Positions 37,939 through 46,416 are shown, counted from the first letter of the stretch. The stretch is 64,000 bases of DNA from Sinomonas mesophila (GCF_001999765.1 NZ_MTIC01000008.1:204330-268329), one strand, 5' to 3'. Notes: generated from the sequence alone by a model not told the origin. Numbers and translations: made by a program.

Positions 37939-38523
37939 CTACCGCGGCCGCGGGGAGTGAAGCTGCGGGACGTAGGTCAGCTGAACCGTGCGCCCGTCGA
38001 GGGTCCGCGTTTCCAGCAGGTTGAGGTCGAAGTCGGCGGCGCCGCCGAAGACGGGCACCCGGCCCGTGATCCCCGTGATGACAGGGAAGATGGTCACCTG
38101 AACGCGGTCCACCAGACCGGCGGCCATGAGTGCGTGGTTCATCCTCAGGCTGCCGTGGGAACGGAGCGGGATATCAGATTCCGCCTTGAGCCGTGCGACG
38201 ACGTCGACCGCGTCACCGGGCGCGAGCGTGGTGTTCGGCCAGGGGAGGGGCTCGTCCGGGTCCATCGACCGCGAGACGACGACCTTGCGCATGGCGCTCA
38301 TACGGGTGGTCCAGACATCGCCGAATTCCTCGCCGGAGAGGAAGAAGCCTGAGAACAAGCGATAGGTGTCCGGACCGAACACCATGAGCTGTTCTTCGCC
38401 GAAGAGGTCGGCACGATGCTCGAGGAGTTCGGGGCCCTGCTTGCCCCAGTAACCCGTCCACTCGTCCGTAGCGGAACCGAACCCGTCGAGGGAGCTGAAG
38501 ACATCGAAGGTATAGGTCGCCAT
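37939..38523 (-). CDS. Dihydrofolate-reductase/RibD-C-like reductase
   Basis: The protein has 194 residues. It starts MATYTFDVFSSLDGFGSA and continues with LMVFGPDTYRLFSGFF, RKVVVSRSMDPDEPLPW and SHGSLRMNHALMAAGLVD, the usual layout of the stand-alone RibD C-terminal/DHFR-fold family that binds NADPH. These proteins are common in actinobacteria, with largely unknown substrates. No operon partner is near. Confidence 0.85.
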   Translation of the reverse strand: MATYTFDVFSSLDGFGSATDEWTGYWGKQGPELLEHRADLFGEEQLMVFGPDTYRLFSGFFLSGEEFGDVWTTRMSAMRKVVVSRSMDPDEPLPWPNTTLAPGDAVDVVARLKAESDIPLRSHGSLRMNHALMAAGLVDRVQVTIFPVITGITGRVPVFGGAADFDLNLLETRTLDGRTVQLTYVPQLHSPRPR

Positions 38524-38671
38524 GCGTCCGACCGTACGCGCCCCATGAGCGCGTCGATAGCCCCCGAGTCAAGAAGCTGGACAGGCCACGCGATCCCTAG
38601 AACCACGCACGACGGCGGGTTTCCTGCCCACGCTGGCTGGCGGTCCTGCTCGTCGTCCGCGGCGCGCTCAG

Positions 38672-39139
38672 TGAGTGATCACCCGCGCAGGCTCCTGCTC
38701 GGCATGTTCGCCGCCGGCATCCTCGTCGTACTCGGCCTCGGTGCCGCCGGCACCCAATGGGGCCTCGTGTTCACGCTCATCGGCCTGGCGGGCTTCGGTA
38801 TCGGTGGCCAGCAGCTCGCCCTCAACTACCTCATCGCCAACGCCTACCCGACCCAGCTGCGGGCGATGGCGACCGGCCGCGCACGACGTCGAGCTCCACT
38901 ACGCGGGCCAGGTCGCCTCGAGCACGGTGGCCCAGGCGCTCGCGGCGGCCGGGCGGGGGCTCGCCGTCGTGGCCGAGCCGCCGCAGTTCGGGCTCGAGCG
39001 GAGCCCGCTGCTCGCGGGCGGGTCCCCTGTGACGATCGACGACTGGGCTGCGTGGGACCCGGACCACTACGCGGCGCCGGAGATCCAGCGGCTGGCTCAG
39101 GAGCTGGGCGCATGGGTCAAGGCCAACGTCGCTGCGTAG
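38672..39139 (+). pseudogene. Fusion remnant: MFS transporter C-terminus joined to LysR effector domain
   Basis: One frame (38680-38880) encodes the last two membrane helices of an aromatic-acid-type MFS carrier (GMFAAGILVVLGL, GIGGQQLALNYLIANAYP). At about 38880 the sequence switches to another frame that encodes the C-terminal part of a LysR substrate-binding domain (STVAQALAAAGRGLAVV to the stop at 39139). Neither has a start. It records a deletion that removed the rest of both genes. Confidence 0.65.
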
Positions 39140-39190
39140 GCGGAACGGAGCTGGTGGATCTCCTGGCGGGAGCGTTGGATTCCCTCCTGG

Positions 39191-39227
39191 GATGTCCCGG
39201 ATCAAGTGGCGCCTGATCCGGGACATC
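39191..39227. terminator. Perfect 14-bp hairpin, TCCCGGATCA family
   Basis: GATGTCCCGGATCA (39191-39204) pairs with TGATCCGGGACATC (39214-39227) around nine bases. The same core is found at 42097-42127, so it is a dispersed hairpin. There is no T-run. Confidence 0.65.
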
Positions 39228-39349
39228 GTTGGAGACACGACTTCCTCCCGCCAGCCCGAGAGCGAGAGCCCCTCGGCGCCTGGCGAGTGAAGTCCAGCGG
39301 TGCGGACGATGGGGAACCTCGCCTCGGGGGCGAGCGTCGCCGTCGCCCG

Positions 39350-39685
39350 TCACACCTGCCTCAGCGCCCGTCGAAGTCGGGAAGCTCGGCCATTGTCCCC
39401 GGCACCGCCACGTGTCCCGCCGGACAGGACCCCTCGGGAGGAGCGGCTGGACATCACCGACCACTGGGACTGCGCGGACAGCAGCGACGCGGTGCTCAAC
39501 CACGATCCGATCGAGAACACCGAGAGGGCCGAACCGATCGACCCGATCGACAGAGCCGAGCCGATGGACCCGATGGACAGCACCGACCCCACCGAGCCGA
39601 TCGACAGCAACGAGTCCTGCGACCACAGGGACAGCACGGAGCCTGAGGACGCGTGACGCGCAGGGGGTATGGACAGCTTGGTCAT
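39350..39685 (-). CDS. SIGS-repeat protein
   Basis: The protein has 111 residues. Its centre is a tandem hexa/heptapeptide array: GSVLSIGSIGSALSIGS repeats for about 45 residues, with Ser and Gly at fixed places and aliphatic residues between. The sequence would form a regular beta stack or solenoid. The C-terminus is basic and disordered. A similar serine-glycine pattern occurs in some actinobacterial proteins of unknown role. ATG start at 39685; no operon partner. Confidence 0.6.
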   Translation of the reverse strand: MTKLSIPPARHASSGSVLSLWSQDSLLSIGSVGSVLSIGSIGSALSIGSIGSALSVFSIGSWLSTASLLSAQSQWSVMSSRSSRGVLSGGTRGGAGDNGRASRLRRALRQV

Positions 39686-39705
39686 GAGGCCATCTTGCCC
39701 GGCAG

Positions 39706-39770
39706 CTACCGGCCGATGCGAGGCCTGGTTCTGATCGACAAAAGCACGAAGGTGACGATGCGTGTACGTC
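39706..39770 (-). pseudogene. Tail fragment of a paralogue of the 40582 membrane protein
   Basis: The last 16 codons (VTFVLLSIRTRPRIGR) and the stop closely match the end of the gene at 40582-40986 (LTFVLLSIRTKPRAGR). Nothing else of that gene is recognisable here, so it is a duplicated remnant downstream of the 39821 gene. Confidence 0.5.
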
Positions 39771-39820
39771 CCCTCCCCGCGTCTGTACCAAGGCGCGTTC
39801 GGTCGTCGATCTGCCCCGGC

Positions 39821-40516
39821 TCAGGTCGCGGGGCGGGCGCCCAGCCGCGGTGGGTGCTCCCACTGCTCGTCGGTCTCGCCGAGCACCTTCCAGCCGATCG
39901 GGGCCATCCCGACAACCATGGCCCCGAGCCCGATCGCGAACACCACAGCCGAGCCGGTCGGCAGGGCCACGCCGAACACCAGCGCACCCAGGCCGAGCGC
40001 GACGGCCGCCCACATCGGCGCCACGCGCGCGCGGTACAGGCCGTAGCTCATGGAGATCAGCCCGACAGGCAGCAGGAGCACCGCCAGCAGGAGCACGGTC
40101 CAACGAGTCGAGCCGAACGCGAAGATGCGCTCGTACAGCGCTGCGGCATCGGCCTCGCTCGAGCGTCCGAGCTCGGGAATGACCACTGTCTCCGCCGCGG
40201 CGACGGCGAACAGGGCCAGGACTCCGACCAGGGCGACGGCTCCGCCGAGGATCCCTTCGGCCGGCCGCCGCTCGTGCAACTGGTGGGCCAGGCCGAGCAC
40301 GGCACCGACCATCAGCAGCATCGATGCGGCGATGAACCAGTGCGCGAGTTCCCACCGGTCCGCGTTGCTGGAGATGATCTCGTATTGGCGCGCCGCATCC
40401 GCGGTCTCCTCCGGATGCAGAAGGCCACCGACGAGCAACAGCGCGGGCGCGGCGATCAGGCACGATCCGCAGATCGCCTTGCGGAGCCGTTTGGATCTCG
40501 AGAGAGTGCTCACCAC
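39821..40516 (-). CDS. Hypothetical multi-pass membrane protein
   Basis: The GTG at 40516, preceded by AAAGGGGAG, gives 231 residues with six hydrophobic segments (about 13-33, 53-75, 84-106, 131-153, 160-180 and 185-207). A conserved-looking polar patch HPEETADAARQYEIISSNADRW... lies between helices 1 and 2. It resembles DUF4386/DUF998-type integral membrane proteins in layout, but no definite family is claimed. Its neighbour at 40582 is co-directional. Confidence 0.65.
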   Translation of the reverse strand: MVSTLSRSKRLRKAICGSCLIAAPALLLVGGLLHPEETADAARQYEIISSNADRWELAHWFIAASMLLMVGAVLGLAHQLHERRPAEGILGGAVALVGVLALFAVAAAETVVIPELGRSSEADAAALYERIFAFGSTRWTVLLLAVLLLPVGLISMSYGLYRARVAPMWAAVALGLGALVFGVALPTGSAVVFAIGLGAMVVGMAPIGWKVLGETDEQWEHPPRLGARPAT

Positions 40517-40581
40517 AATCTCCCCTTTCGCCTTTGGATCGAGTGTCTTCCCGTTGATGCCGGCGAACAAGGTTCGCCGTG

Positions 40582-40986
40582 CTACCGACCGGCCCGGGGC
40601 TTGGTCCTGATCGACAGCAGCACGAACGTGAGGATGAGCACCGGAAGCACCGCGAAGTGGTAGGCGATGTCCGCCGGCCCGCCTCCGAGGAGTGTGAACG
40701 TCAGACCGACGAGGAAGCCGACGACGGCGAACCCGGTGGCAACCTGGGCCGCGAGACGCCCGCGGCCCGGACTGCGGACGAGGGCGACGGCCCCCGCGAC
40801 GAGCACGACGCCGATGATCGCCTCGGCGATGCCAGCGGCGGTGGGGCTGTAAGGCGGCTTGCCTTCGCCCGTCAGGCCCAACAGATGGACGGTCGAGACG
40901 ACCGCGAGGGTGGCCGCCTCAAGGATCATGAGGGCCGCCAATCCGCGTCGCGCGCGGTCAGAGGCGAAGGCGGGGGTAGAAGCCAC
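40582..40986 (-). CDS. Hypothetical four-helix membrane protein
   Basis: The protein has 134 residues from a GTG with GGAGGTCACC upstream. Four hydrophobic helices fill it, and it ends LTFVLLSIRTKPRAGR. A tail fragment of a paralogue is found 0.8 kb downstream. It lies 31 bp after the isoprenylcysteine-type methyltransferase gene on the same strand, so the two may be cotranscribed. Function unknown. Confidence 0.65.
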   Translation of the reverse strand: MASTPAFASDRARRGLAALMILEAATLAVVSTVHLLGLTGEGKPPYSPTAAGIAEAIIGVVLVAGAVALVRSPGRGRLAAQVATGFAVVGFLVGLTFTLLGGGPADIAYHFAVLPVLILTFVLLSIRTKPRAGR

Positions 40987-41017
40987 GGTGACCTCCTGAT
41001 CAGCCCGGTCGCCGCAG

Positions 41018-41527
41018 TCACGCCCGCCATGGCGTGAGCCGCGGCCACCATCCCGGGACGTTGCGCCGGTAGTCGAGGTACTGCTTGCCGTACGTACTGG
41101 TGAGGGTTGGCTCCTCGTAGCCCTTCACGAACGCGACGACCGCGGCGAGGGCGATGACGGCGTAGAGCACGAGCCACCAGCTGCCGAACAGCAGCGCCTG
41201 GCCCAGGATGATCGCGATCACCGCGAGGTACATCGGATTGCGCACGAATCGGTAGACCCCCGTCACGACGAGCGTCTCGGTCGGAGCGATCGGAGCGGGT
41301 GTGCCGCGGTGCAGGGCGAACAGCACAAAAGCATGCAGCAGGAAGGCCACCCCGATGGCGATCGCGATCCAGGCGACCGGCACGACGACCCAGACCGCGC
41401 CGCCCCAGTCGTGCCAACGCCAGCCGGAGATGAGCCACGGGATGAGACCCGCGACGACGCCGGGCGCGAGGAGGAGGAAGACGACCGTCCCGATCCACGC
41501 GCGTGCGGACGAGGCTGCCCGGGCCAT
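41018..41527 (-). CDS. Isoprenylcysteine carboxyl methyltransferase-like membrane protein
   Basis: The ATG at 41527 gives 169 residues. There are four or five membrane helices, with the signature GVYRFVRNPMYLAV (about 91-104) and the C-terminal EEPTLTSTYGKQYLDYRRNVPGWWP, the SAM-binding region of the ICMT/PEMT family. Bacterial members methylate small lipophilic or protein targets; the substrate is unknown. The frame is open upstream, but the extra part has no membrane or domain content. Confidence 0.85.
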   Translation of the reverse strand: MARAASSARAWIGTVVFLLLAPGVVAGLIPWLISGWRWHDWGGAVWVVVPVAWIAIAIGVAFLLHAFVLFALHRGTPAPIAPTETLVVTGVYRFVRNPMYLAVIAIILGQALLFGSWWLVLYAVIALAAVVAFVKGYEEPTLTSTYGKQYLDYRRNVPGWWPRLTPWRA

Positions 41528-41648
41528 GCGCGTCAGACTAGCCCTCTTCCTCCGACCACGCGAGGGAGCGTAGCGCTTCGGGAGTGCGCGAGCAGACACC
41601 AGGTGCGTCCTCGACACGGACGGCGTGTCCGCGGAACCATGGGATGCC

Positions 41649-42083
41649 ATGGGACGGAAAGCGGGAGCGGCTGCCGCAGCGGCCGCGGCCTGCCTGCTGC
41701 TGGCGTCCTGCGGCCTACCAGGCCCGCCGCCGGGCCCCATCGCCACGGGCACGACGTCGGCCCCGCCTCTCGCGCCGCCGTCAGGCACCGGCGCCTACGG
41801 CTATGTCACCGCTGGTCCGACCTGCCCGGTCGAGCGATCGGACCAGCCCTGCCCTCCGCAGCCGGTCTCGGCCAGGGTGGAGGCCCACGTCCCACGCGGC
41901 GGCGCCGTCGCGTCGACCCGCAGCGATTCCTCCGGCCGCTATGCCCTCGACCTCCCGCCGGGCAGCTACGTGCTGGTGGTCGGCGCCGCCTCGGGATGGC
42001 CGCACTGCCCGGACACGCCGGTCACCGTGGAGCGGGGCTCCGCCGCCCGCGCGGACGTCTCCTGCGACACCGGCATCCGCTGA
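41649..42083 (+). CDS. Lipoprotein with carboxypeptidase-regulatory-like domain
   Basis: The ATG at 41649 gives 144 residues. An alanine-rich signal leads to the lipobox LASC. A proline/threonine-rich spacer follows, then a beta domain with ARVEAHVPRGGAVASTRSDSSGRYALDLPPGSYVL, matching the carboxypeptidase D regulatory-like fold. Five cysteines remain after the lipobox region, suggesting disulfides in the exported part. A hairpin terminator follows 14 bp later. Confidence 0.78.
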   Translation: MGRKAGAAAAAAAACLLLASCGLPGPPPGPIATGTTSAPPLAPPSGTGAYGYVTAGPTCPVERSDQPCPPQPVSARVEAHVPRGGAVASTRSDSSGRYALDLPPGSYVLVVGAASGWPHCPDTPVTVERGSAARADVSCDTGIR

Positions 42084-42096
42084 ATTCTCGAGATTG

Positions 42097-42127
42097 TCCC
42101 GGATCACACGGCATCTGATCCGGGACT
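42097..42127. terminator. Perfect 11-bp hairpin, TCCCGGATCA family
   Basis: GTCCCGGATCA (42097-42107) and TGATCCGGGAC (42117-42127) flank nine bases. It lies between convergent genes (lipoprotein and RNase Z) and could end both. It is a sibling of the hairpin at 39191. Confidence 0.7.
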
Positions 42128-42162
42128 TCCAGGAGGACAAGCCCGTCCGGAGAGCCCCCGCC

Positions 42163-43062
42163 TCATTCGGTCAGAGCCCACCCCCGCCGCCGAGGCAGCG
42201 CGAACCGGTCGAAGTCCCGCGCGGCGAGCACGACGGCGCCTGCCGCCTGCCGCTGTGCCTGCTCCACGAGCGGCTGGACGTCGGTGTACCGCGACGAGAA
42301 ATGCGTGAGGACCAGCGTTCTCACACCCCCCGACGCGGCCAGCGCCCCGGCCTGCCCGGCGGTGAGGTGCCGGTACTGCGCCGCCAGCTCGCCGTCGTCG
42401 TCGCTGAAGGTGGACTCGGCGACGAGGAGGTCCGCGCCGTCGGCCAGCTCCTCGGCACCAAGGCAGGGCTCAGTGTCCATGACGAAGGCGAACCGCTGCC
42501 CGGGCCGGGGGACGCTGACGTCCTCGAGCCGGACGCCGCGGAGCTCGCCGGTCCGCTGCAGCCGCCCGATGTCCGGGCCCTTGATGCCCGCCGCCGCGAG
42601 CCGCTCGGGCAGGATCGTGCGGCCGTCGCGTTCCGTGAGGCGGTAGCCGTAGGCCTCGATCCGGTGGCTCAGCGGGCGGACCTCGAGGCCCCGGGCGACG
42701 GTCCCGGGGGCCCCGTGCGGGTGGAGCTGCAGGTCGAAGCCCCGTGAGGACACCGAGACGAGCGCCTGCACGACGTCGTGCCCCGCCGCCGGGTAGTGCA
42801 GGTGGACCGGATGCTCGACCCGGTCCAGGGCCAGGCGCGAGAGCACCCCGGGCAGCCCGTAGCAGTGGTCGCCGTGCACGTGCGTGAGGCAGATGCGCGT
42901 GATCTGCGTGGCCGAGACCCCGGCGTGGATCATCTGCCGCTGGGTCCCCTCCCCCGGGTCGAACAGCAGGCCCTCCCCGTCCCACAGCAGCAGGTAGCCG
43001 TTCTGGTTGCGGTCCCGCGTCGGGACCTGCGAGGCCGTGCCGAGGACGACTAATTCGCGCAT
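42163..43062 (-). CDS. rnz: Ribonuclease Z
   Basis: The ATG at 43062 gives 299 residues, the usual RNase Z length. It starts MRELVVLGTASQVPTRDRNQNGYLL; the metallo-beta-lactamase motif THVHGDHCYGLPG is near residue 60, and later ligands appear in FVMDTEPC, ESTF and LTHFSSRY. The enzyme removes the 3' trailer of tRNA precursors. It is a core gene, present and intact. Confidence 0.93.
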   Translation of the reverse strand: MRELVVLGTASQVPTRDRNQNGYLLLWDGEGLLFDPGEGTQRQMIHAGVSATQITRICLTHVHGDHCYGLPGVLSRLALDRVEHPVHLHYPAAGHDVVQALVSVSSRGFDLQLHPHGAPGTVARGLEVRPLSHRIEAYGYRLTERDGRTILPERLAAAGIKGPDIGRLQRTGELRGVRLEDVSVPRPGQRFAFVMDTEPCLGAEELADGADLLVAESTFSDDDGELAAQYRHLTAGQAGALAASGGVRTLVLTHFSSRYTDVQPLVEQAQRQAAGAVVLAARDFDRFALPRRRGWALTE

Positions 43063-43111
43063 GCCGCCCAGTATGACGGCGAGGCTCGCTCCGGGGCGTG
43101 CCCACCCGGCC

Positions 43112-43270
43112 GAAAAACGAGTACAGGGTGGCCGAAATCCAGTAGAAGAAGCCATCGCAGGGAGTCCTGCTCGCTTGAGAGAGTATGTGCACCCAAAGAA
43201 ATGCCGTTGAGGCATCTGCGGGATATCGGTCACATGCGGGGGTACATCTCCCGGCAAAGGAGTGCAGGGG
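43112..43270 (+). ncRNA. Repeated leader element, copy B (candidate structured RNA)
   Basis: ACGAGTACAGG opens the element. The block TTGAGAGAGTATGTGCACCC followed by AAAGAAATGCCG matches copy C at 46.3 kb, and ACATGCGGGGGTACATCTCCC then GGC resembles ACATGCCGGAGGACATCTC in copy C. The small hairpin around the ACATCT loop keeps pairing though its stem bases differ. It precedes a decayed secreted-protein gene. Confidence 0.45.
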
Positions 43271-43358
43271 GAGCACCCACCATGAGCAGAAACAAGTCGC
43301 TCCGGCGCAACAAGCCTTTCGTACCGCAGGACAAGGCCCGCGTGGCCGTGGCCGCGCC

Positions 43359-43641
43359 ATGAGAAGGGCAGTCTGGGCCCTCGGCCTGGTCATGGCCCTG
43401 ACGGGTGCGGCGCCGGGGGCTCCGCCGAGATGAGCCGTCCCCGACGCCCGCGCCGACACCCACCGAAAGGACATTGGCTGCGTCCTGTACGGGCTGGACG
43501 TCTCCGACAGGATCCTGAACGAGATGAGCCACGCGCGCCCTCGACGGGCGCCAGAGGGGGTCGTGGGGCGAGTACAACGCCTCCTGGTCGTACCACCCGG
43601 ACTCGGGCGTCCAGATTACCGTCGACGACGGCCAGGTCTAA
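43359..43641 (+). pseudogene. Decayed small secreted protein
   Basis: An ATG at 43359 opens a signal-peptide-like stretch (MRRAVWALGLVMALTGAAP). The frame breaks near 43430. Two other frames continue plausibly: DIGCVLYGLDVSDRILNEM, and after another shift WGEYNASWSYHPDSGVQ to a TAA at 43639. Joined, the product would be about 90 residues. I recognise no family. It lies behind leader copy B. Confidence 0.45.
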
Positions 43642-43767
43642 TGCGCTACCTGGAGAGCGTCTGAGATGGCGGCGGCGAGCAAGCTTGACATGAAGCCCGG
43701 CGCGGACGTCGGCTGAGCTCGCTGCAGCCCGAACCCTCATTTCTACAACACTTTAGAGGAAATACAA

Positions 43768-44085
43768 ATGATCTTCAGAACCATGGATGAGGCCGTAGTT
43801 GTTTTCGCTGGACGCGGCTACGGGGTTGAAACTCGCTCTCAGACCCTTTGCCTCCTCGTCAAGCTCGAGCGCTTTCCGGTCACTCCGCATTTGCTGCACC
43901 TTGGCCTGACCATCGTCACAGCGGCCTTCTGGTTCCCCATTTGGTGTATCTATGCAGTCGTCCGCATCGTCAGCCCGAAGGTGAACCATCTGATCATCCG
44001 GCCGGCCATGGGTGGGGGATGGGTAGTCACTCTGCCCGGAGTGCCCGCCGTCACCTCCTATGCCCAACCCCTGCCCACCCAGTGA
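43768..44085 (+). CDS. Small hypothetical membrane-associated protein
   Basis: The protein has 105 residues, preceded by AGAGGAAA. A polar N-terminal half is followed by one hydrophobic region HLLHLGLTIVTAAFWFPIW, which resembles the motif of superinfection-immunity-type small membrane proteins, then VNHLIIRPAMGGGW. GC content is somewhat lower than around it. No firm family or operon. Confidence 0.6.
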   Translation: MIFRTMDEAVVVFAGRGYGVETRSQTLCLLVKLERFPVTPHLLHLGLTIVTAAFWFPIWCIYAVVRIVSPKVNHLIIRPAMGGGWVVTLPGVPAVTSYAQPLPTQ

Positions 44086-44262
44086 GATGTCCTGAGACAT
44101 CAACCGTCACCGACGTTCTGAGGCGGCACTGTCACCGATGGCTGACAGCTCTTGATGACTCCGAGCAGACACGCGTCGCCGCGGGCAGCATGAGGACAGG
44201 TTCTGTCCTGACCCGCGCCTAGGTTTGGTGCTGTCCCCATGGAGTCCACGATTGGAGATCCG

Positions 44263-45408
44263 ATGAGCGCCACCGAGATCCGCCCGTTCCGCGTCGACGT
44301 CCCGCAGGACCGCCTCGACGACCTCGCCGCCCGCCTCGACAGGGCGCTCTGGCCCGACGAGCTCCCCGGAGCCGGGGACGCCTACGGCGTGCCCCGCGAC
44401 CGCGTGCAGCGCCTCGCCCGGTATTGGCGTGACGACTTCGACTGGCGGGCCTTCGAGGCGCGCCTGAACTCCTTCCCGCAGTTCACCACCGAGATCGACG
44501 GCGAGGACATCCACTTCATCCACGTCCGCTCGTCGCGCCCCGGCGCGTTCCCGCTCATCCTGACCCACGGCTGGCCCGGCTCGATCGTGGAGTACCTCGA
44601 CGTCATCGACCCCCTCACCGAGCCGGCCGGCCCCGCGGAGCCGGCGTTCGACGTCGTCATCCCCTCCCTGCCCGGGTTCGGCTTCTCGGGGCCCACCCGG
44701 AGCACGGGCTGGAACCGCTACCGGACCGCGGCGGCGTGGGTCGAGCTCATGCGCCGGCTCGGCTATGAGCGCTACGGCGCCGTCGGGAACGACGGCGGCT
44801 CGCTGGTCTCGCCCGAGATCGGCAGGCTGGACCCCGAACGCGTCGCGGGCGTCCACGTCACCCAGCTCTTCTCGTTCCCCTCGGGCGACCCGTCCGACTT
44901 CGCCGGCCTCTCCGAGGACGATCAGGCGGCCCTGAAGCACCTGCAGTGGTTCTACGAAAACAAGATGGCCTTCAACACCCTCCACAGCCAGCAGCCGCAG
45001 ACGCTCGCCTACGCGCTCGCGGACTCGCCGGTCGGGCTCCTGGGATGGAACGCGCAGCTGTTCGGCGAAGGGCTCGACGCCGAGTTCATCGTCGCGAACG
45101 TCGCCGTCCACTGGCTCACCGGCACGGCGGGATCCGCGATCCGCTTCTACTACGAGGACGCCCACACGCAGGAGCACCCGACCGGCCCGACCACCGTGCC
45201 CACGGGCCTGGCCATGTTCGCCGGCGACTTCCAGTCGATCCGGAGGTTCGCCGAGCGCGACCACAGCAACATCGTGAGCTGGAACCGGTACGACATCAGC
45301 AGCCAGGCGGGCGGCCCGAACGACGCCGCCGGGCACTACGCCGCGCACGAGGCCCCGGACGTCCTCGTGGGCGACATCCGGCGTTTCTTTTCGCTCGTGA
45401 CGGGCTAG
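44263..45408 (+). CDS. Epoxide hydrolase (EHN-domain alpha/beta hydrolase)
   Basis: The ATG at 44263 was preferred over 44239 because GGAG lies just upstream; it gives 381 residues. The N-terminal about 110 residues are the epoxide-hydrolase N domain (IRPFRVDVPQDRLDDLAARL). The core has the oxyanion element LTHGWPGS (about 104), the nucleophile in AVGNDGGSL (Asp about 178), and the catalytic histidine in GHYAAHEAPD (about 360). It opens epoxides by water. No clear operon partner. Confidence 0.9.
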   Translation: MSATEIRPFRVDVPQDRLDDLAARLDRALWPDELPGAGDAYGVPRDRVQRLARYWRDDFDWRAFEARLNSFPQFTTEIDGEDIHFIHVRSSRPGAFPLILTHGWPGSIVEYLDVIDPLTEPAGPAEPAFDVVIPSLPGFGFSGPTRSTGWNRYRTAAAWVELMRRLGYERYGAVGNDGGSLVSPEIGRLDPERVAGVHVTQLFSFPSGDPSDFAGLSEDDQAALKHLQWFYENKMAFNTLHSQQPQTLAYALADSPVGLLGWNAQLFGEGLDAEFIVANVAVHWLTGTAGSAIRFYYEDAHTQEHPTGPTTVPTGLAMFAGDFQSIRRFAERDHSNIVSWNRYDISSQAGGPNDAAGHYAAHEAPDVLVGDIRRFFSLVTG

Positions 45409-45412
45409 GACC

Positions 45413-46189
45413 CTATCGGCCGCGGGTGCCGCCAGCGCGGGGAGCGAGATACTTCTCGAGGACGACCACGACCCTTCCCGTCCGGTCGAGCCTCACTTGG
45501 ATGGGGCACAGTCCGGGAGCCCGGTTCGGCGGGCCGACGTGGACCACCGTGCCGGTGCTACCCGACTCGGCCTGTGCCGGATAGGCCGCGTTCGCTGGGA
45601 TGCGTTTGGTGATGGTGACCGGCTGCCCGACCCTGAAGCTCGGCTGACCTTCAGTCCGCGGCGGCACAGCGGCATCGCTGGACCTGTCCGCGGCCGACGA
45701 CTGCCGGGACCCGGGCGGGCGCTTCCCCTGCCCGGGACTCCCCGCCGCCCGACGGTTCGGCCCTGGCCCCAGGAGACGGTCCCAGTCGCGATCCCATTCC
45801 TCCAGAGCCTGGCCCCGCCGGCGTCGCTTGTCGTCACGTAGCTTCGCCGTCAGGGCGTCCCCGGAGAGCGGGGGATCCTTCTTCCGCTTCGGCTCCACGG
45901 CGCGGGCCTCGGGGCGGGGAGGCTTGGCGACACGCGGCTGTGCCGGACGAGTGTCTCCGCCCAGAGGCGGCAGGGAGCGCCGGTCGGGATTGCGGTACAT
46001 GGCCCGGATGGCAAGCCCGACGATCACGGCCCCCAAGATCAGGGCGAACACCCACCAGTACTCCACAACCACGGCCACGAAGAAGAGGAGCAGCAGGCAC
46101 CCGCACCCGCCGCCACCACCGCCACCGCCGGTGGATGCCAGAAGGGCTCCCGTGAGGCCCTCGCTCCGATGACGTCTTGTCATGCGCAC
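45413..46189 (-). CDS. Hypothetical single-pass membrane protein
   Basis: The protein has 258 residues. A glycine tract (STGGGGGGGGCGC) leads into two hydrophobic helices (about 31-43 and 45-63). A long basic, proline-rich linker follows. The C-terminal about 60 residues (FRVGQPVTITKRI to VVVLEKYLAP) form a small beta-barrel-like domain resembling a KOW/SH3-type fold. No family recognised. It ends five bases from the converging epoxide hydrolase gene. Confidence 0.6.
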   Translation of the reverse strand: MRMTRRHRSEGLTGALLASTGGGGGGGGCGCLLLLFFVAVVVEYWWVFALILGAVIVGLAIRAMYRNPDRRSLPPLGGDTRPAQPRVAKPPRPEARAVEPKRKKDPPLSGDALTAKLRDDKRRRRGQALEEWDRDWDRLLGPGPNRRAAGSPGQGKRPPGSRQSSAADRSSDAAVPPRTEGQPSFRVGQPVTITKRIPANAAYPAQAESGSTGTVVHVGPPNRAPGLCPIQVRLDRTGRVVVVLEKYLAPRAGGTRGR

Positions 46190-46257
46190 AGGATCGACCC
46201 ACCCACCGACAATTCACGCTCTCAAGACCCGGCCGCCTCGAGGCCTTTAGTCATTGG

Positions 46258-46416
46258 GCAAAAAATCGAGTACATCCCATCCGAAAACAAGTACCAGCAA
46301 GTGTCGCGGGGAACCGTGCCGGCCTGAAAGAGTATGCGCACTCGAGGAAATGCCCCGGGCCGCGGGGACATCGAAAACATGCCGGAGGACATCTCACCGG
46401 CAGGGGGAATGTTAGG
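46258..46416 (+). ncRNA. Repeated leader element, copy C (candidate structured RNA)
   Basis: The element has two GAGTAC/AAGTAC sites, then CAAGTGT, a 20-base spacer, TGAAAGAGTATGCGCACTCG (which can form a GAGT/ACTC hairpin), GGAAATGCC, and the CCGG-stem hairpin with the loop AGGACATCTCA. The same blocks occur in copy B in the same order. It ends 14 bases before the DUF4190-like gene, where a regulatory leader would be. Confidence 0.5.

Noticed and set aside
37531..38352. Plus-strand frame across the M23 leader and opposite the DHFR-like gene
   Set aside because: Shadow frame; the minus strand encodes the reductase and the region upstream of M23 is non-coding leader and promoter.
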